From Actinotalea endophytica (GTDB taxonomy: Bacteria; Actinomycetota; Actinomycetes; Actinomycetales; Cellulomonadaceae), in NCBI RefSeq assembly GCF_025717005.1, contig NZ_JAOVZU010000004.1, positions 124,001 through 188,000 on the forward strand: a DNA stretch of 64,000 nucleotides, given 5' to 3'. Made by a program: the position numbers and the translations under genes. Below the pieces are notes generated by a model. It had not been told where the DNA came from and did no database searches. It saw nothing but the letters and a program-made list of their open reading frames with translations. Positions 25,940-34,932 of the stretch are shown piece by piece (positions within the stretch are counted from its first letter, which is position 1; the number at the start of each line of letters is the position of its first letter).

Positions 25940-27443
25940 AGAAGCTCTCGATGTAGGCGTTCGCGTTGTAGCCGGCCATGCGCCCGGAGTTGATCGCGAA
26001 GCCCATGGTGTTGCCGGGCAGGTAGAAGCAGTACGAGTCGCCGAAGATGCCGCAGGCGTCGGTGCCCGAGGCGTACAGGCCCTCGATCGGCAGCCCGGCC
26101 TCGTCCAGCACGTTCATCTCGTCGTTCACCGCGACGCCGCCGAGGCTGCCGTAGCCGGCCGGGAAGTGCCGGGCGACGTAGTACGTCGTGCCGGTGACCG
26201 GGCGCAGGTACTTGTACGGCTTGAAGAACTGGTCGTCGGTGGTGGCGCAGAGCTGGTTGTACTCCTCGACCGTGGCGACCAGGGACTCGTAGTCGATGCC
26301 GGTGACCTCGGCGACCTCCTTGAGCGACTCGCACACCCAGAAGTTCTTGGTGTGCTTCTGCTCGTCGTTGTGCAGGTCGGACAGGCCGGACGCCTCGACA
26401 CCCGCGCCGCTGACGTAGGCCTCGACCTCCTTGTCCCACTTCTCGACCGTCTTGATGTTGTGGTGGAAGGTCACGTAGTCCAGGCCCTTGGCCCGGTAGT
26501 CGTCGATGATCGAGTCGGTGACGATCGTGAACGCCACGCGCTCGCGCTGACGCGCGATCGAGTTTCCGGTGTAGACGGTGTTGTTCATGATCTCTTCGTC
26601 GATGAACCGCTTGCCGTCGAGGTTGACCATGAGGTTCGGCTGACGCATGGTCTCCGAGATCGTCTTGTAGACGTCGGTGACACCGGGCGTGGTGTAGGTC
26701 AGCTCCATGGTCGCCTTGGTGTGACCGCCACCGGCCTCCCACAGCATCGACAGGCCGTCGCCGTCCACGCCCGGGATCCGGAACGAGTGCAGGTCCTTGC
26801 CCCACTCGAAGCCCAGGTAGTCGTGGATCATCTGCGGGCTGTTGCCGAACCCGCCGGTCGCGACGATCACCGCGTTGCACTCGGCGGTCTTCGCGACGCC
26901 GTCCTCGCCGACCAGCTCGACGGCCGAGACCGCGCCGTCGTCCATGACGATCTTGGTGGCCTTGGTGCGGTACAGGATCTGCACGCCGAGGTCCTCGGCC
27001 TGCTCGGTGAGTGCCTTGTACAGGTTCGACGCGGCGCGCTCGGCCGGCTTGTCCGAGCCCGCCGTCTTGACCACGTGCCAGGTCTGCTTGGAGGTCTCGA
27101 AGTACTTGTAGGCACCGAGGAACTCGACACCCATCTTCTCCAGCCAGGTGATCGTGTCGGCCGACTGCGCGATGTACTTGCGCACCAGCCGGGCGTCCAC
27201 GCTCCAGTGGGTGTACTCCATGAGGAACTTGAAGGCCGCCTCCTGGGTCAGGTCGACCATCTGTGCCTTCTGCTGCTTGGACTCGACGGCGAAGAAGCCC
27301 ATGCCCATGTTGGCGGCGCCGCCGGTCGTGCTGCCCTTCTCGAGCACGATCACGCTGGCGCCCTTCTCGGCGGCCGCAACCGCCGCGGTGATGCCGGAGG
27401 CGCCGCCGCCGATGATGATGACGTCAGCTTCCATGTCGCTCAT
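25938..27443 (-). CDS. FAD-binding dehydrogenase/reductase, fumarate-reductase-like flavoprotein
   Basis: Flavoprotein of 501 residues in the succinate dehydrogenase / fumarate reductase / 3-ketosteroid dehydrogenase group (FAD_binding_2). The FAD-binding motif is DVIIIGGGASGITAA at 7-21, with EKGSTTGGAANMGMGFFAV just after. The capping domain and the C-terminal return to the FAD domain (GLYASGTDACGIFGDSY, NTMGFAINSGRMAG) are present. No signal peptide and no heme motif, so it is cytoplasmic. ATG at 27443 has GAAGAGG upstream. It directly follows two iron-sulfur proteins that look like its electron donors or acceptors. Introduction or removal of a carbon-carbon double bond next to a carbonyl is the likely chemistry; the substrate is not fumarate with any certainty. 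Confidence 0.85.
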   Translation of the reverse strand: MSDMEADVIIIGGGASGITAAVAAAEKGASVIVLEKGSTTGGAANMGMGFFAVESKQQKAQMVDLTQEAAFKFLMEYTHWSVDARLVRKYIAQSADTITWLEKMGVEFLGAYKYFETSKQTWHVVKTAGSDKPAERAASNLYKALTEQAEDLGVQILYRTKATKIVMDDGAVSAVELVGEDGVAKTAECNAVIVATGGFGNSPQMIHDYLGFEWGKDLHSFRIPGVDGDGLSMLWEAGGGHTKATMELTYTTPGVTDVYKTISETMRQPNLMVNLDGKRFIDEEIMNNTVYTGNSIARQRERVAFTIVTDSIIDDYRAKGLDYVTFHHNIKTVEKWDKEVEAYVSGAGVEASGLSDLHNDEQKHTKNFWVCESLKEVAEVTGIDYESLVATVEEYNQLCATTDDQFFKPYKYLRPVTGTTYYVARHFPAGYGSLGGVAVNDEMNVLDEAGLPIEGLYASGTDACGIFGDSYCFYLPGNTMGFAINSGRMAGYNANAYIESF

Positions 27444-27480
27444 GACAACCTCTTCGTTGCTCGGTGGGTTGGGTTCGGGC

Positions 27481-28140
27481 TCAGCTGGGACGTGGCCGAC
27501 GACGGCGCATGCCGCCACCGGCCGGGACGGGTGCCGCGGCGAACGACCCGACCGGGATCGGCTCGTCGGGCACCTTGGGCTTGATCGGACCGGCCTTGGC
27601 GATCGCCGAGACCGGGCAGACGCTCAGGCACGCACCGCAGCGCGTGCACACGTCGTTGTCGACCACGTGGACGAGGTCGGGGCCGCCCGCGATCGCGTCG
27701 ACCGGGCACACCGGCCGGCACTCCTCGCAGCCGGTGCAGGTGGTCGGGTCGACGTGCACGGTGAAGCTCATCGCGCAGGTCAGGCTCGTGCACCGGCTGC
27801 GCCGCACGTGCCGGTCCCACTCCTCGGCGTGGTCACGCAGCGAGTCGAGCACCGAGCGCGCGGCGAGGCCGGCCATCGCGCACGGCACCAGGTCGGCCAT
27901 CAGCCCGCACAGCTCGTCGACCAGGGCCAGGTCGGCGCTCGAGCCCTTTCCGACCGTGATGTCGGTCAGGATGGTGGCGACCTGGCGGGTGCCCTCGCGG
28001 CAGTACACCTCGCGCCCGCAGGTCGCGCCGGCGGCCTGCCACATGAGCGTGGTCGCCATGGCGACCGGGCACGCCACGCCGGCGGCCACCGCCTCGACGT
28101 CGATCGGGGTCAGGTTCGCGGCGGTCGTCTCGCACCTCAT
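27481..28140 (-). CDS. NuoF C-terminal-like domain fused to a two-cluster ferredoxin
   Basis: Electron-transfer protein, 219 residues. Residues 35-110 resemble the iron-sulfur C-terminal domain of NADH dehydrogenase subunit F (CREGTRQVATILTDITVGKG, then LVPCAMAGLAARSVL), but without the flavin and NADH domains. The classic CGxCxPC motif is CGREVYC here, so the middle cysteine is missing and only Cys41, Cys47 and Cys87 remain. Residues 130-180 are a 2x[4Fe-4S] ferredoxin with Cys135, 138, 141, 145 and Cys165, 168, 171, 175, each followed by P. ATG at 28140 overlaps the stop of the upstream gene (ATGA). It probably passes electrons between the larger partner and the downstream flavoprotein. Confidence 0.82.
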   Translation of the reverse strand: MRCETTAANLTPIDVEAVAAGVACPVAMATTLMWQAAGATCGREVYCREGTRQVATILTDITVGKGSSADLALVDELCGLMADLVPCAMAGLAARSVLDSLRDHAEEWDRHVRRSRCTSLTCAMSFTVHVDPTTCTGCEECRPVCPVDAIAGGPDLVHVVDNDVCTRCGACLSVCPVSAIAKAGPIKPKVPDEPIPVGSFAAAPVPAGGGMRRRRPRPS

Positions 28141-30215
28141 GCCCGGACCCCCTGCTGCGCGCCGGACTGGTAGACCGCGTCGGTCCAGTACTTCACGGTG
28201 CTCAGGTCGGGCCGCAGCTCGCAGTGCAGGCACCGGGACGTCTCCGTGGCGACTGCCTCGGCGGTCCGGCAGTCGGTCCGGGTGAGCTGGGAGAAGTTCG
28301 GGATCGTGCCGATCGCCGGGTCGTGCTCGGGACGCTCGTAGTACGTGTCCTCGATGTCGCCGTCTCCGCCGAGGTACCGGTCGAGGCTCGACGCCGCGGC
28401 ACGCGCCAGGGCGATCGCGTTGATGACGGTCGAGGTGCCGGTGACCGAGTCGCCGGCGGCGAAGACGCCCTCGACCGAGGTCCTGGCGTCGGCCCCGGTG
28501 ACCACCAGGTTGTTCCGGCCGAGCTCCACGCCGAACTCCGGCGTGAGGTCCGACTGCTGCCCGGTGGCGACGATCACCGTGTCGGCGACCAGCTCACGCG
28601 TGGTCCCCTCGACCAGGTCGAGCTGCAGCCCGTCGGCGGTGAACGCGAAGCTCCGCACGTCGGTCACGTCGAGACCGGTCACCCGCTGGTCGGCCACCGT
28701 CGGGGTCAGGGTGACGGATGCGTGCACCGTGATGCCCTCGGCGAGCGCCTCGCGGACCTCCTCGGGGTCGGCGAGCATCTTGTCGAACGGCTCGAGGCAC
28801 AGCACGTGCACGTCGGTCGCGCCGAACCTCTTGGCCGAGCGCGCGCAGTCGAACGCGACGTTGCCGCCGCCGAGCACGGCGATCGTGGCACCCAGCCGGG
28901 GCCGCTCGCCGTCGTTCCAGCGACGGCACGCGTCCACGCCGTCGACGACGTTGCTCAGCGCGGGGTCGTACCCGGGCGGGCGCTTGCCGGCCTGCGCTCC
29001 GGTGGCGACCAGGACCGCGTCGAACTGCTCGCGCAGCGGGGCGAGGTCGGTGACCCGCACGTTCGTCTCGATCGTGAACGGCGCGATCTCCTGCAGGGTC
29101 GCGATCTCGGAGTCGATGACCTCCTGCGGCAGCCGGTACCGCGGGATGCCCCAGGTCATCATCCCGCCGGGCCGCGAGCGCCGTTCCAGCACCGTGACCT
29201 CGTGACCCTTGCGGGTCAGGTAGTACGCGGCGGTCAGGCCGGCCGGTCCGCCGCCGACGACGGCGACCCGCTTGCCCGTCGGCTCGGCGACCCAGGTCCG
29301 CTCGCGCCAGGTCTGCTCGGCGTCGTTCTCGACCGCGAACCGCTTGACCGCACGGATCGAGATCGGCGCGTCCATCGTCCCGCGCTTGCACTCGGACTCG
29401 CAGTTGTGGCTGCACACGTAGCCGAGGCTGAGCGGGAAGGTCAGCTTCTCGCGGAACACCGAGACCGACTCGGCGTAGCGCCCCTCCCCCGCGAGCTGCA
29501 GGTACAGCGGGATGTCGGTGTGGGCCGGGCACCCGTTCCGGCACGGCACCAGAGCCTGCGCCCGCGGGACGTCCTCGCGGAACAGCCCGGGCGGGTCCAT
29601 CAGGGTCCCGGTCGGGCACACCTCGACGCACGCGCTGCAGAACCGGCAGTCGGTCTGGTCGTGCGGCAGGTCGTCGACGGTGCCGACGTACGCCTCGCCG
29701 TCGCGGTGGCGGATCTCCAGGATGCTCACGCCGCGCAGGTCGCCGCACGCGCGGATGCACCGCGTGCACTGGATGCAGCGGAACATCTCCTTGGAGATGA
29801 TCGAGTTCGACGCCCCGATCCGGGCGGTCTCCTTCTCGATCTCGCGCAGCCGCGAGTGCGCGACGCCGGTGTACTGCATGAGCGCCTGGAGCTCGCAGTT
29901 CAGGTACGCGCGGCAGGACGTGCAGTCCTTCGGGTGCGGCGCGAGCATCAGCTCGAGCGCCACGTTGCGGATGTGCTCGACCCGCTCGGTCTTGGTGCGC
30001 ACGACCATGCCGTCGGCGACGGTCACCTCACAGGCCTGGACCGGTCGGTCGTGACCGTCGACCTCGACCGTGCACATCCGGCAGCCGCCCTCGGCCGGCA
30101 GATCCGGGTGCGAGCACAGGTGCGGCACGTAGATCCCCGCGGCGAGGCACGCCGCAAGAAGGTCCTGGCCGGGGAGCGCCTCCACGGCGACCCCGTCGAC
30201 CTCGATCCGCACCAT
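28137..30215 (-). CDS. NuoG N-terminal-like / GltD-like iron-sulfur flavoprotein fusion
   Basis: Fusion protein of 692 residues. In order: a [2Fe-2S] domain (Cys34, Cys45, Cys48, Cys62); a His-Cys [4Fe-4S] motif (His94, Cys98, Cys101, Cys107) as in NuoG and iron hydrogenases; a ferredoxin pair (Cys147, 150, 153, 157 and Cys190, 193, 196, 200); a GltD-type cysteine region (CRNGCPAHTDIP near 223 and CSHNCESECKRG near 260); then FAD and NAD(P) domains (VAVVGGGPAGLTAAYYL near 303 and VLGGGNVAFDCA near 433), ending with CLHCE. Such proteins feed NAD(P)H electrons into ferredoxin-like carriers. The ATG at 30215 follows GGAGGTGCGCCGACGG. It is the first gene of this operon, under shared promoter copy B. 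Confidence 0.85.
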   Translation of the reverse strand: MVRIEVDGVAVEALPGQDLLAACLAAGIYVPHLCSHPDLPAEGGCRMCTVEVDGHDRPVQACEVTVADGMVVRTKTERVEHIRNVALELMLAPHPKDCTSCRAYLNCELQALMQYTGVAHSRLREIEKETARIGASNSIISKEMFRCIQCTRCIRACGDLRGVSILEIRHRDGEAYVGTVDDLPHDQTDCRFCSACVEVCPTGTLMDPPGLFREDVPRAQALVPCRNGCPAHTDIPLYLQLAGEGRYAESVSVFREKLTFPLSLGYVCSHNCESECKRGTMDAPISIRAVKRFAVENDAEQTWRERTWVAEPTGKRVAVVGGGPAGLTAAYYLTRKGHEVTVLERRSRPGGMMTWGIPRYRLPQEVIDSEIATLQEIAPFTIETNVRVTDLAPLREQFDAVLVATGAQAGKRPPGYDPALSNVVDGVDACRRWNDGERPRLGATIAVLGGGNVAFDCARSAKRFGATDVHVLCLEPFDKMLADPEEVREALAEGITVHASVTLTPTVADQRVTGLDVTDVRSFAFTADGLQLDLVEGTTRELVADTVIVATGQQSDLTPEFGVELGRNNLVVTGADARTSVEGVFAAGDSVTGTSTVINAIALARAAASSLDRYLGGDGDIEDTYYERPEHDPAIGTIPNFSQLTRTDCRTAEAVATETSRCLHCELRPDLSTVKYWTDAVYQSGAQQGVRA

Positions 30216-30323
30216 CCGTCGGCGCACCTCCTCGTGTCGTCGTCGCGACGTCAGTCCCACTGAGTTCCATGTCGCACCGGTCTCCGACCGCTCGTGCCGG
30301 TCGCAGATCCGCTGCCGCAACGG

Positions 30324-30367
30324 AGACTAGGGCGGCTCCGGTGGATGGTGACATTCAGTATTCGCAT
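30324..30367 (-). promoter_or_regulatory. Shared promoter, copy B, with LysR-type box (electron-transfer operon)
   Basis: On the minus strand: ATGCGAATACTGAAT (imperfect palindrome, T-N11-A), then ATCCAC, then the -10 element TAGTCT (30324-30329). The distances are the same as in copies A and C. The start codon is 109 nt past the -10. Confidence 0.6.
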
Positions 30368-30541
30368 AGGACGACGGCTCCCGGAGGCCAATAGTCCTGA
30401 CCCCGCCGGTGGCAATTACCAGAGCCTTCCCGGGCCCCGGCGCACCAAGGTCCCGGACAACCTGTGAGTTCACGACGCCGCAGGTCAGCCCCCCGTGACC
30501 GGCCCCGATCCGGAGTCGCTGCCGGCCGCCGGAACCGATCT

Positions 30542-30585
30542 ATGCCGAAACGGGATGAGTTCATTCCGGCATCACCCACCAATGT
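30542..30585 (+). promoter_or_regulatory. Weaker relative of the shared promoter, copy D (secreted protein gene)
   Basis: ATGCCGAAACGGGAT (12 of 15 bases as in copy A, T-N11-A form), then ATTCCG at the place of ATyCAC, then CAATGT at the place of TAGNNT. Points toward the gene at 30727. Divergence in two elements makes it uncertain. Confidence 0.35.
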
Positions 30586-30726
30586 CATACCCGCCACATC
30601 GACGTGGCAGGGGGTGTCCCGCGCGCAGCGCGGCGCGCGGGCTGAGCTCGAGGCACGGAGGCCTGCGGCTCGGCGCCACGGACGGCGCCGGAGTCGCACA
30701 GCCCCATCACGGGAGAGGTATCCACG

Positions 30727-32637
30727 ATGAGAGCGAAGCCACTGCCGACGATCCTCGCGATCGGCACCCTGGCACTCACCATGGCGGCACCGGCCGCCGC
30801 GGCCGGCCACGGCTGCGAGCGGGTGACCGTCGCCGCCGGCGAGACCTGGTCGGTGACGAGCACGACCCGGCTGTGCGCCCTGACCCTCGCCGACGGCGGC
30901 ACGATCGACGCACCCGACGGCAAGGACGTCGTCCTCGTGGTCGACGGCGCGCAGACCGGCACCGCGATCGAGGAGACCGGTGGCACCCGGACCGTGATCG
31001 AGCCCGGCTCGTGGCGCGGCGACGTGGTGCTCGAGGTGGTCGACGAGCGGGACGTCGAGTGGCAGGGCCTGGTCTTCCCGATGTCCCAGGCGCTGTACGT
31101 GGGCGCCGACGGGCCGGTCGCCGGGCTGTCCGCGACCGAGGCGCTGCGCGGACGGGTCGGCGGCACCACGGCGGCCAACCTCCGGGTGACCTCGACCGGT
31201 GAGAACTTCGGCGGCGTCGTCGTGTCCGGAGGTGACTACACGGTCACCGCGGCGACCATCCGGCTGACCGGGAACGGGCGCTCGGACTTCATCGGGTCCG
31301 GTGCCGGGCTCGCAGTCACCGACGGGGCGACGGTCGTGGTGGACCACGCCCGGATCGACAACGAGGGCGTGGCCCGGGTCGGTGTGTGGGCCTCGGGCGG
31401 GTCCAACCTCGTCGTCAAGAACTCGACGATCGCCACGCATGACGGCGTGCTGCCCGATGACTACCGGTCCACCGTCGACCTGGCGAGCATGCAGGCCGCG
31501 CCGTGGATGCTCGGCATCGTCGGCAACGTCCGGGCGACCAACCTGATGGGCGACGGGACGCAGGCCACCTACATCGGCTCGCGCATCTCGTCGACCGGGT
31601 GGGGCGTGCTGTCGACCGACACCGGCAGCAACGTCCGGCTCACCGCGATCAACTCGACCCTGACCCTCACCGGGGACGACGGCTACGGCTCGTACGCGAT
31701 CGGCGACGCCGTCGAGGAGTTCCTCGGTACGACGTTCGACGTGGCCGACTACGTGTCGATCGTGCGCGGCGGGACCCTGCACTTCGGCGACAGCGACCCG
31801 GCGAGCGTCGCGGCGCTGGACGACTCGCTGGGCCTGGGCCTGACCGGCCTCGAGCTGCGCCGGCTGCGCGAGCGCGCGACGGTGCTCGACTCCGACCGGT
31901 TCGGCGTGATGTTCCACGGCGCCGGCGACGTGACGATCGACGGTGCGACCCGGATGACCACCGGCGAGACGGCGTTCCTCGACAAGGGCCAGGCTGTCGA
32001 CCTCGTGGTCGACGGCTCGCAGGGCGCGAGCGTGGCGGCGGGCAACGGCGTGATCTTCCAGCTCATGGAGGACGACGACCCGGGCCCCGTGATGACCGAC
32101 GACGGTCTGCTCAACGTCGGCGTCTACACCGAGCCGACCGACCCGGCGACCAAGGTGGACACCTGGGACCTGGCCGCCGTGCACGACGACGACGCGGTCG
32201 CGACGTTCGTCGACACGACGCTCGTGGGCGACTTCTACAACGCCTACCGCGGCGGCGGCGGGTCGGGCATGTCCGGTCCGCTGCCGGACGGCAAGAACCT
32301 GGTGCTGACCTTCGACGGCACCGACGTGACCGGCGTGCTCTCCGCGTCGGTGAGCCGGCACCCGCAGGACACCATCACCGCCGAGGACTACGAGCTGATG
32401 GGCGTCGTCACGAACACCGCGCAGCCCGCGGTGAACAACGGCGTCGTCGTCACGCTGTCCGGCGACTCGGTCTGGCGGGTCACCGGCACCTCGTACCTGA
32501 CGTCGCTGACGGTCGGGGCGGCCGCGAACGTGCTCGGCGCCGGCGGCGCCCCGGTCTCGATGACCGTGGACGGCGTCGCGACGCCGGTCGTCGCGGGTGC
32601 CACCTACACCGGTGCGATCGTGGTCACCGTCGGCTGA
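30727..32637 (+). CDS. Secreted beta-strand-rich protein, probable beta-helix
   Basis: Exported protein of 636 residues; ATG at 30727 with GAGAGG upstream. Residues 1-26 are a signal peptide (MRAKPLP, hydrophobic core, APAAAAG). The mature part is rich in short Val/Thr/Asp/Gly strands with recurring motifs such as GGVVVSGGDYTVTAATIRLTG, VVVDHARIDNEG and VVKNSTIATHDG. This pattern fits a right-handed parallel beta-helix as in pectate-lyase-like or adhesin passenger domains. I see no catalytic motif and no sortase signal. It is divergent from the electron-transfer operon and may share its control. Extracellular polysaccharide binding or cleavage is possible; the function is unknown. Confidence 0.75.
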   Translation: MRAKPLPTILAIGTLALTMAAPAAAAGHGCERVTVAAGETWSVTSTTRLCALTLADGGTIDAPDGKDVVLVVDGAQTGTAIEETGGTRTVIEPGSWRGDVVLEVVDERDVEWQGLVFPMSQALYVGADGPVAGLSATEALRGRVGGTTAANLRVTSTGENFGGVVVSGGDYTVTAATIRLTGNGRSDFIGSGAGLAVTDGATVVVDHARIDNEGVARVGVWASGGSNLVVKNSTIATHDGVLPDDYRSTVDLASMQAAPWMLGIVGNVRATNLMGDGTQATYIGSRISSTGWGVLSTDTGSNVRLTAINSTLTLTGDDGYGSYAIGDAVEEFLGTTFDVADYVSIVRGGTLHFGDSDPASVAALDDSLGLGLTGLELRRLRERATVLDSDRFGVMFHGAGDVTIDGATRMTTGETAFLDKGQAVDLVVDGSQGASVAAGNGVIFQLMEDDDPGPVMTDDGLLNVGVYTEPTDPATKVDTWDLAAVHDDDAVATFVDTTLVGDFYNAYRGGGGSGMSGPLPDGKNLVLTFDGTDVTGVLSASVSRHPQDTITAEDYELMGVVTNTAQPAVNNGVVVTLSGDSVWRVTGTSYLTSLTVGAAANVLGAGGAPVSMTVDGVATPVVAGATYTGAIVVTVG

Positions 32638-32652
32638 CCGGACCGACCGGAC

Positions 32653-32690
32653 CTCGGTGGCCGGTCGTCGCAAGGCGGTCGGCCACCGAG
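32653..32690. terminator. Hairpin between convergent secreted-protein and GH43 genes
   Basis: Perfect 11-bp stem (CTCGGTGGCCG and its complement) around a 16-nt loop, 16 bp past the stop of the secreted-protein gene and 45 bp from the GH43 stop. Confidence 0.65.
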
Positions 32691-32734
32691 TCCGCCGCGG
32701 TACCCTCCGCCGGCCGGAGGCCGCACCCGGCCGA

Positions 32735-33628
32735 CTAGACCAGCTGCGGCCCGGAGTCCGAGACCTCGATGCGGCGCAGGTGCATCTGCCGCTTGGCACC
32801 TGCGTGGTCCCAGGCGTGGAACGCGATGACGTCGGAACCCTCCGGGCCGACGGTGATCGAGTTGTGGCCCGGACCGATGAGGTCTCCGTCGCTCGCGAGC
32901 AGCCTCTCGCCGTCGGCCGCGGGTTCCCAGGGCCCGAGTGGGTGCTCGGCCCGCGCCCACGACACGGCATACCGCTCGCCGGTCCACGCGCCGCCGGAGT
33001 AGGTGAGCCAGTACGCGCCCCTGCGGTGCACGACGGTGGGGCCTTCGAGGGTGTACCAGTCGAGCCGGCGGCCGTACATCTCCCTGGACCGCTGGTAGAG
33101 CTGCCAGTCGGCCGTCGGCGCGAGGACCTCGGTCGCCGGTCCGAGCTGCGTCGGGCTCGCGAGCCGTGCGACGGCGAGGTGGGTGCCCGGCCGGGCCGAG
33201 TCGAGCACGTCCCGCGCGTAGAAGAGGTACCGGGTCCCGTCCACGTCGGTGAACGGGTGCGGGTCGATGGCGAACCGCTCCAGTGGGGTGAGGTTGGCTC
33301 CCACGTCTCGGTAGGGCCCGGTCGGAGCGTCGGCGACCGCCACGCGGAGGTGGTGCCCTTCGATCCCGTGGCCGGTCGAGTAGTACATCCACCAGCGACC
33401 TGCGGCGGGAGCGATCTCCGGCGCCCAGTACTCGTCGTAGTAGACGTCGTCCAGCCGCTCGAGGACTGCGCCGTGCGACGTCCAACGGACGAGATCGGGC
33501 GAGGTGAGGCACTCGAAGACCGCGCCGTCCGGCGGCGCCGTGGGGTCGGTCCCGAACGCCACGTAGGTGCCGTCGGCGAGTCGCAGGACGAACGGGTCGG
33601 CGAAGTAGCCGGCGTACGCGGGCATCAT
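32735..33628 (-). CDS. Glycoside hydrolase family 43
   Basis: Five-bladed beta-propeller hydrolase, 297 residues, with the GH43 catalytic triad: Asp11 in YFADPFVLR (base), Asp122 in FAIDPHPF (pKa modulator) and Glu195 in YTLEGPTVV (acid). These enzymes usually release L-arabinose or D-xylose from arabinans, arabinoxylans or oligosaccharides. There is no signal peptide, so it would act on imported oligosaccharides. The start ATG at 33628 overlaps the GH1 stop (ATGA); a second ATG follows directly. It is the last gene of the LacI-controlled sugar operon. Arabinofuranosidase and xylosidase activity cannot be told apart here. Confidence 0.9.
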   Translation of the reverse strand: MMPAYAGYFADPFVLRLADGTYVAFGTDPTAPPDGAVFECLTSPDLVRWTSHGAVLERLDDVYYDEYWAPEIAPAAGRWWMYYSTGHGIEGHHLRVAVADAPTGPYRDVGANLTPLERFAIDPHPFTDVDGTRYLFYARDVLDSARPGTHLAVARLASPTQLGPATEVLAPTADWQLYQRSREMYGRRLDWYTLEGPTVVHRRGAYWLTYSGGAWTGERYAVSWARAEHPLGPWEPAADGERLLASDGDLIGPGHNSITVGPEGSDVIAFHAWDHAGAKRQMHLRRIEVSDSGPQLV

Positions 33629-34932
33629 CGGGGCACGGCCAGGGTGCGGAAGAGCTCGCTCGCCGCCGTCGGCACCCGGACCAGTCGCCCCTCGTCGGAC
33701 TCGAGCCGGAGCAGGCCCATCCGCCTCAGGTACGCCTCGGGGCCCGATCCCGCGGGTGCCATCGGCGGAAGTGGTGCGTAGGTCCGCCCGGCGCCGTCGG
33801 ACCGGGGAACCAGGAACTCCTCGACGCTCTGGCCGCCCGAGGCGTAGGACCAGTCGACGAAGTCGAACAGGGGCCACCAGGTGAACCCGCGCAGGTCGAG
33901 GCCGGCGGAGCGGAGTCGCGCCACGGACTCGACCGCCGCCCGCAACCACTCGGTTCGCACGGCATCGTCACCCTCGATGCTCGTCTCGGTGATCACCAGC
34001 GGAAGCCCGTAGTCCTCGGCGAACCCGCGCAGCACTGACTCCAGCCCGGCGGCACCGCGGTCGACCGCGATCTGCGTGGCCCGGCCCTCGTGCATCACGA
34101 CGTCGCGCGGCGTGAGGTCGGGGTAGTAGTTGACGCCGAGGATGTCGGGCGAGGCGGGTCGGCGCGCCAGCTCGTCCAGGGCATGCGGGTCGGCCCCGTG
34201 CTCGACGAGCCAGCCGGCCATCGGGTGCCGACGACCGACCCGGCCGAGCGCGAGCTCGAGGGGCAGCCGGGCGACCTGCTGGAGGAGCTCCACCTCACCC
34301 CGGAGGCAGTCCTCGCCGGTCTCGTACAGCGCGGAGGCCTCCACGTGGACCACCACTGCGTCCGGGTTCGCCCGGCGGATCGCCCGTTCTGCCGCGGCCA
34401 CGCCGAGGGCGACCGCGACGGTCACCGCGGTCCACCCGCGCCACCCCGTCGCGTGGGGCGGCCAGATGCCACGAAGCCCGGAGAACGATGCCGTCGTCAG
34501 CGGCTCGTTCAGCGGCGTGAAGTGGTGGACCCGGCCCCGGTAGCGCTCGGCGAGCGCTCCCGCGAACTCCGCCAGGGCCGCCGGGAACCGCGCGTCGGTG
34601 AAGGAGCCCCCGAGCCACGGCGGGCAGCCGTAGTGCACCAGGTCGAGGACCAGCTCCAGGTGGAGTACCTCGGCGGCCTCGACGACGTCGTCCAGGTGGG
34701 CCCAGTCGAACGCGCCCGGTGCCCGGTGCACGAGCGGCCACGACGCTCCGTAGCGCAGCGTGGTGGCGCCCAGCTCGGCTGCCCTCGCGAGGTCCTCGCG
34801 CCAGTGCTCGTCGTGCTGGGTCAGTACGTGCTCGTCGAGGACCGTGCCGTCGCCCGGCGGGTACACGCAGGTGTCCTCGATGCCCAGCACCCAGGTCAGG
34901 GCGCCGGCCTCGAAGCGTCGACGGGCACTCAC
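33625..34932 (-). CDS. Glycoside hydrolase family 1 (beta-glycosidase)
   Basis: Retaining beta-glycosidase of 435 residues in a TIM barrel. The acid/base Glu143 is in FTPLNEP and the nucleophile Glu316 in VITETS, the two GH1 signatures. Family members hydrolyse beta-glucosides, beta-galactosides or beta-fucosides. The sequence is on the short side and lacks the usual N-terminal FLWG motif; the start reads ALTWVLGIEDTC instead, so it belongs to a divergent GH1 branch. The GTG start at 34932 overlaps the permease TGA (GTGA). Cytoplasmic, no signal peptide. With the GH43 enzyme and the importer it would trim an imported mixed oligosaccharide. Confidence 0.82.
   Translation of the reverse strand: MSARRRFEAGALTWVLGIEDTCVYPPGDGTVLDEHVLTQHDEHWREDLARAAELGATTLRYGASWPLVHRAPGAFDWAHLDDVVEAAEVLHLELVLDLVHYGCPPWLGGSFTDARFPAALAEFAGALAERYRGRVHHFTPLNEPLTTASFSGLRGIWPPHATGWRGWTAVTVAVALGVAAAERAIRRANPDAVVVHVEASALYETGEDCLRGEVELLQQVARLPLELALGRVGRRHPMAGWLVEHGADPHALDELARRPASPDILGVNYYPDLTPRDVVMHEGRATQIAVDRGAAGLESVLRGFAEDYGLPLVITETSIEGDDAVRTEWLRAAVESVARLRSAGLDLRGFTWWPLFDFVDWSYASGGQSVEEFLVPRSDGAGRTYAPLPPMAPAGSGPEAYLRRMGLLRLESDEGRLVRVPTAASELFRTLAVPR

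Larger units (their letters stand above)
30216..30726. other. 511-bp divergent promoter region
   Basis: Holds shared promoter copy B for the electron-transfer operon (30324-30367) and a weaker copy D toward the secreted-protein gene (30542-30585). An extra inverted repeat GCCAC-N6-GTGGC lies near 30596-30611, and a CG-rich self-complementary stretch near 30618-30640. No frame in it looks coding. Confidence 0.6.
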
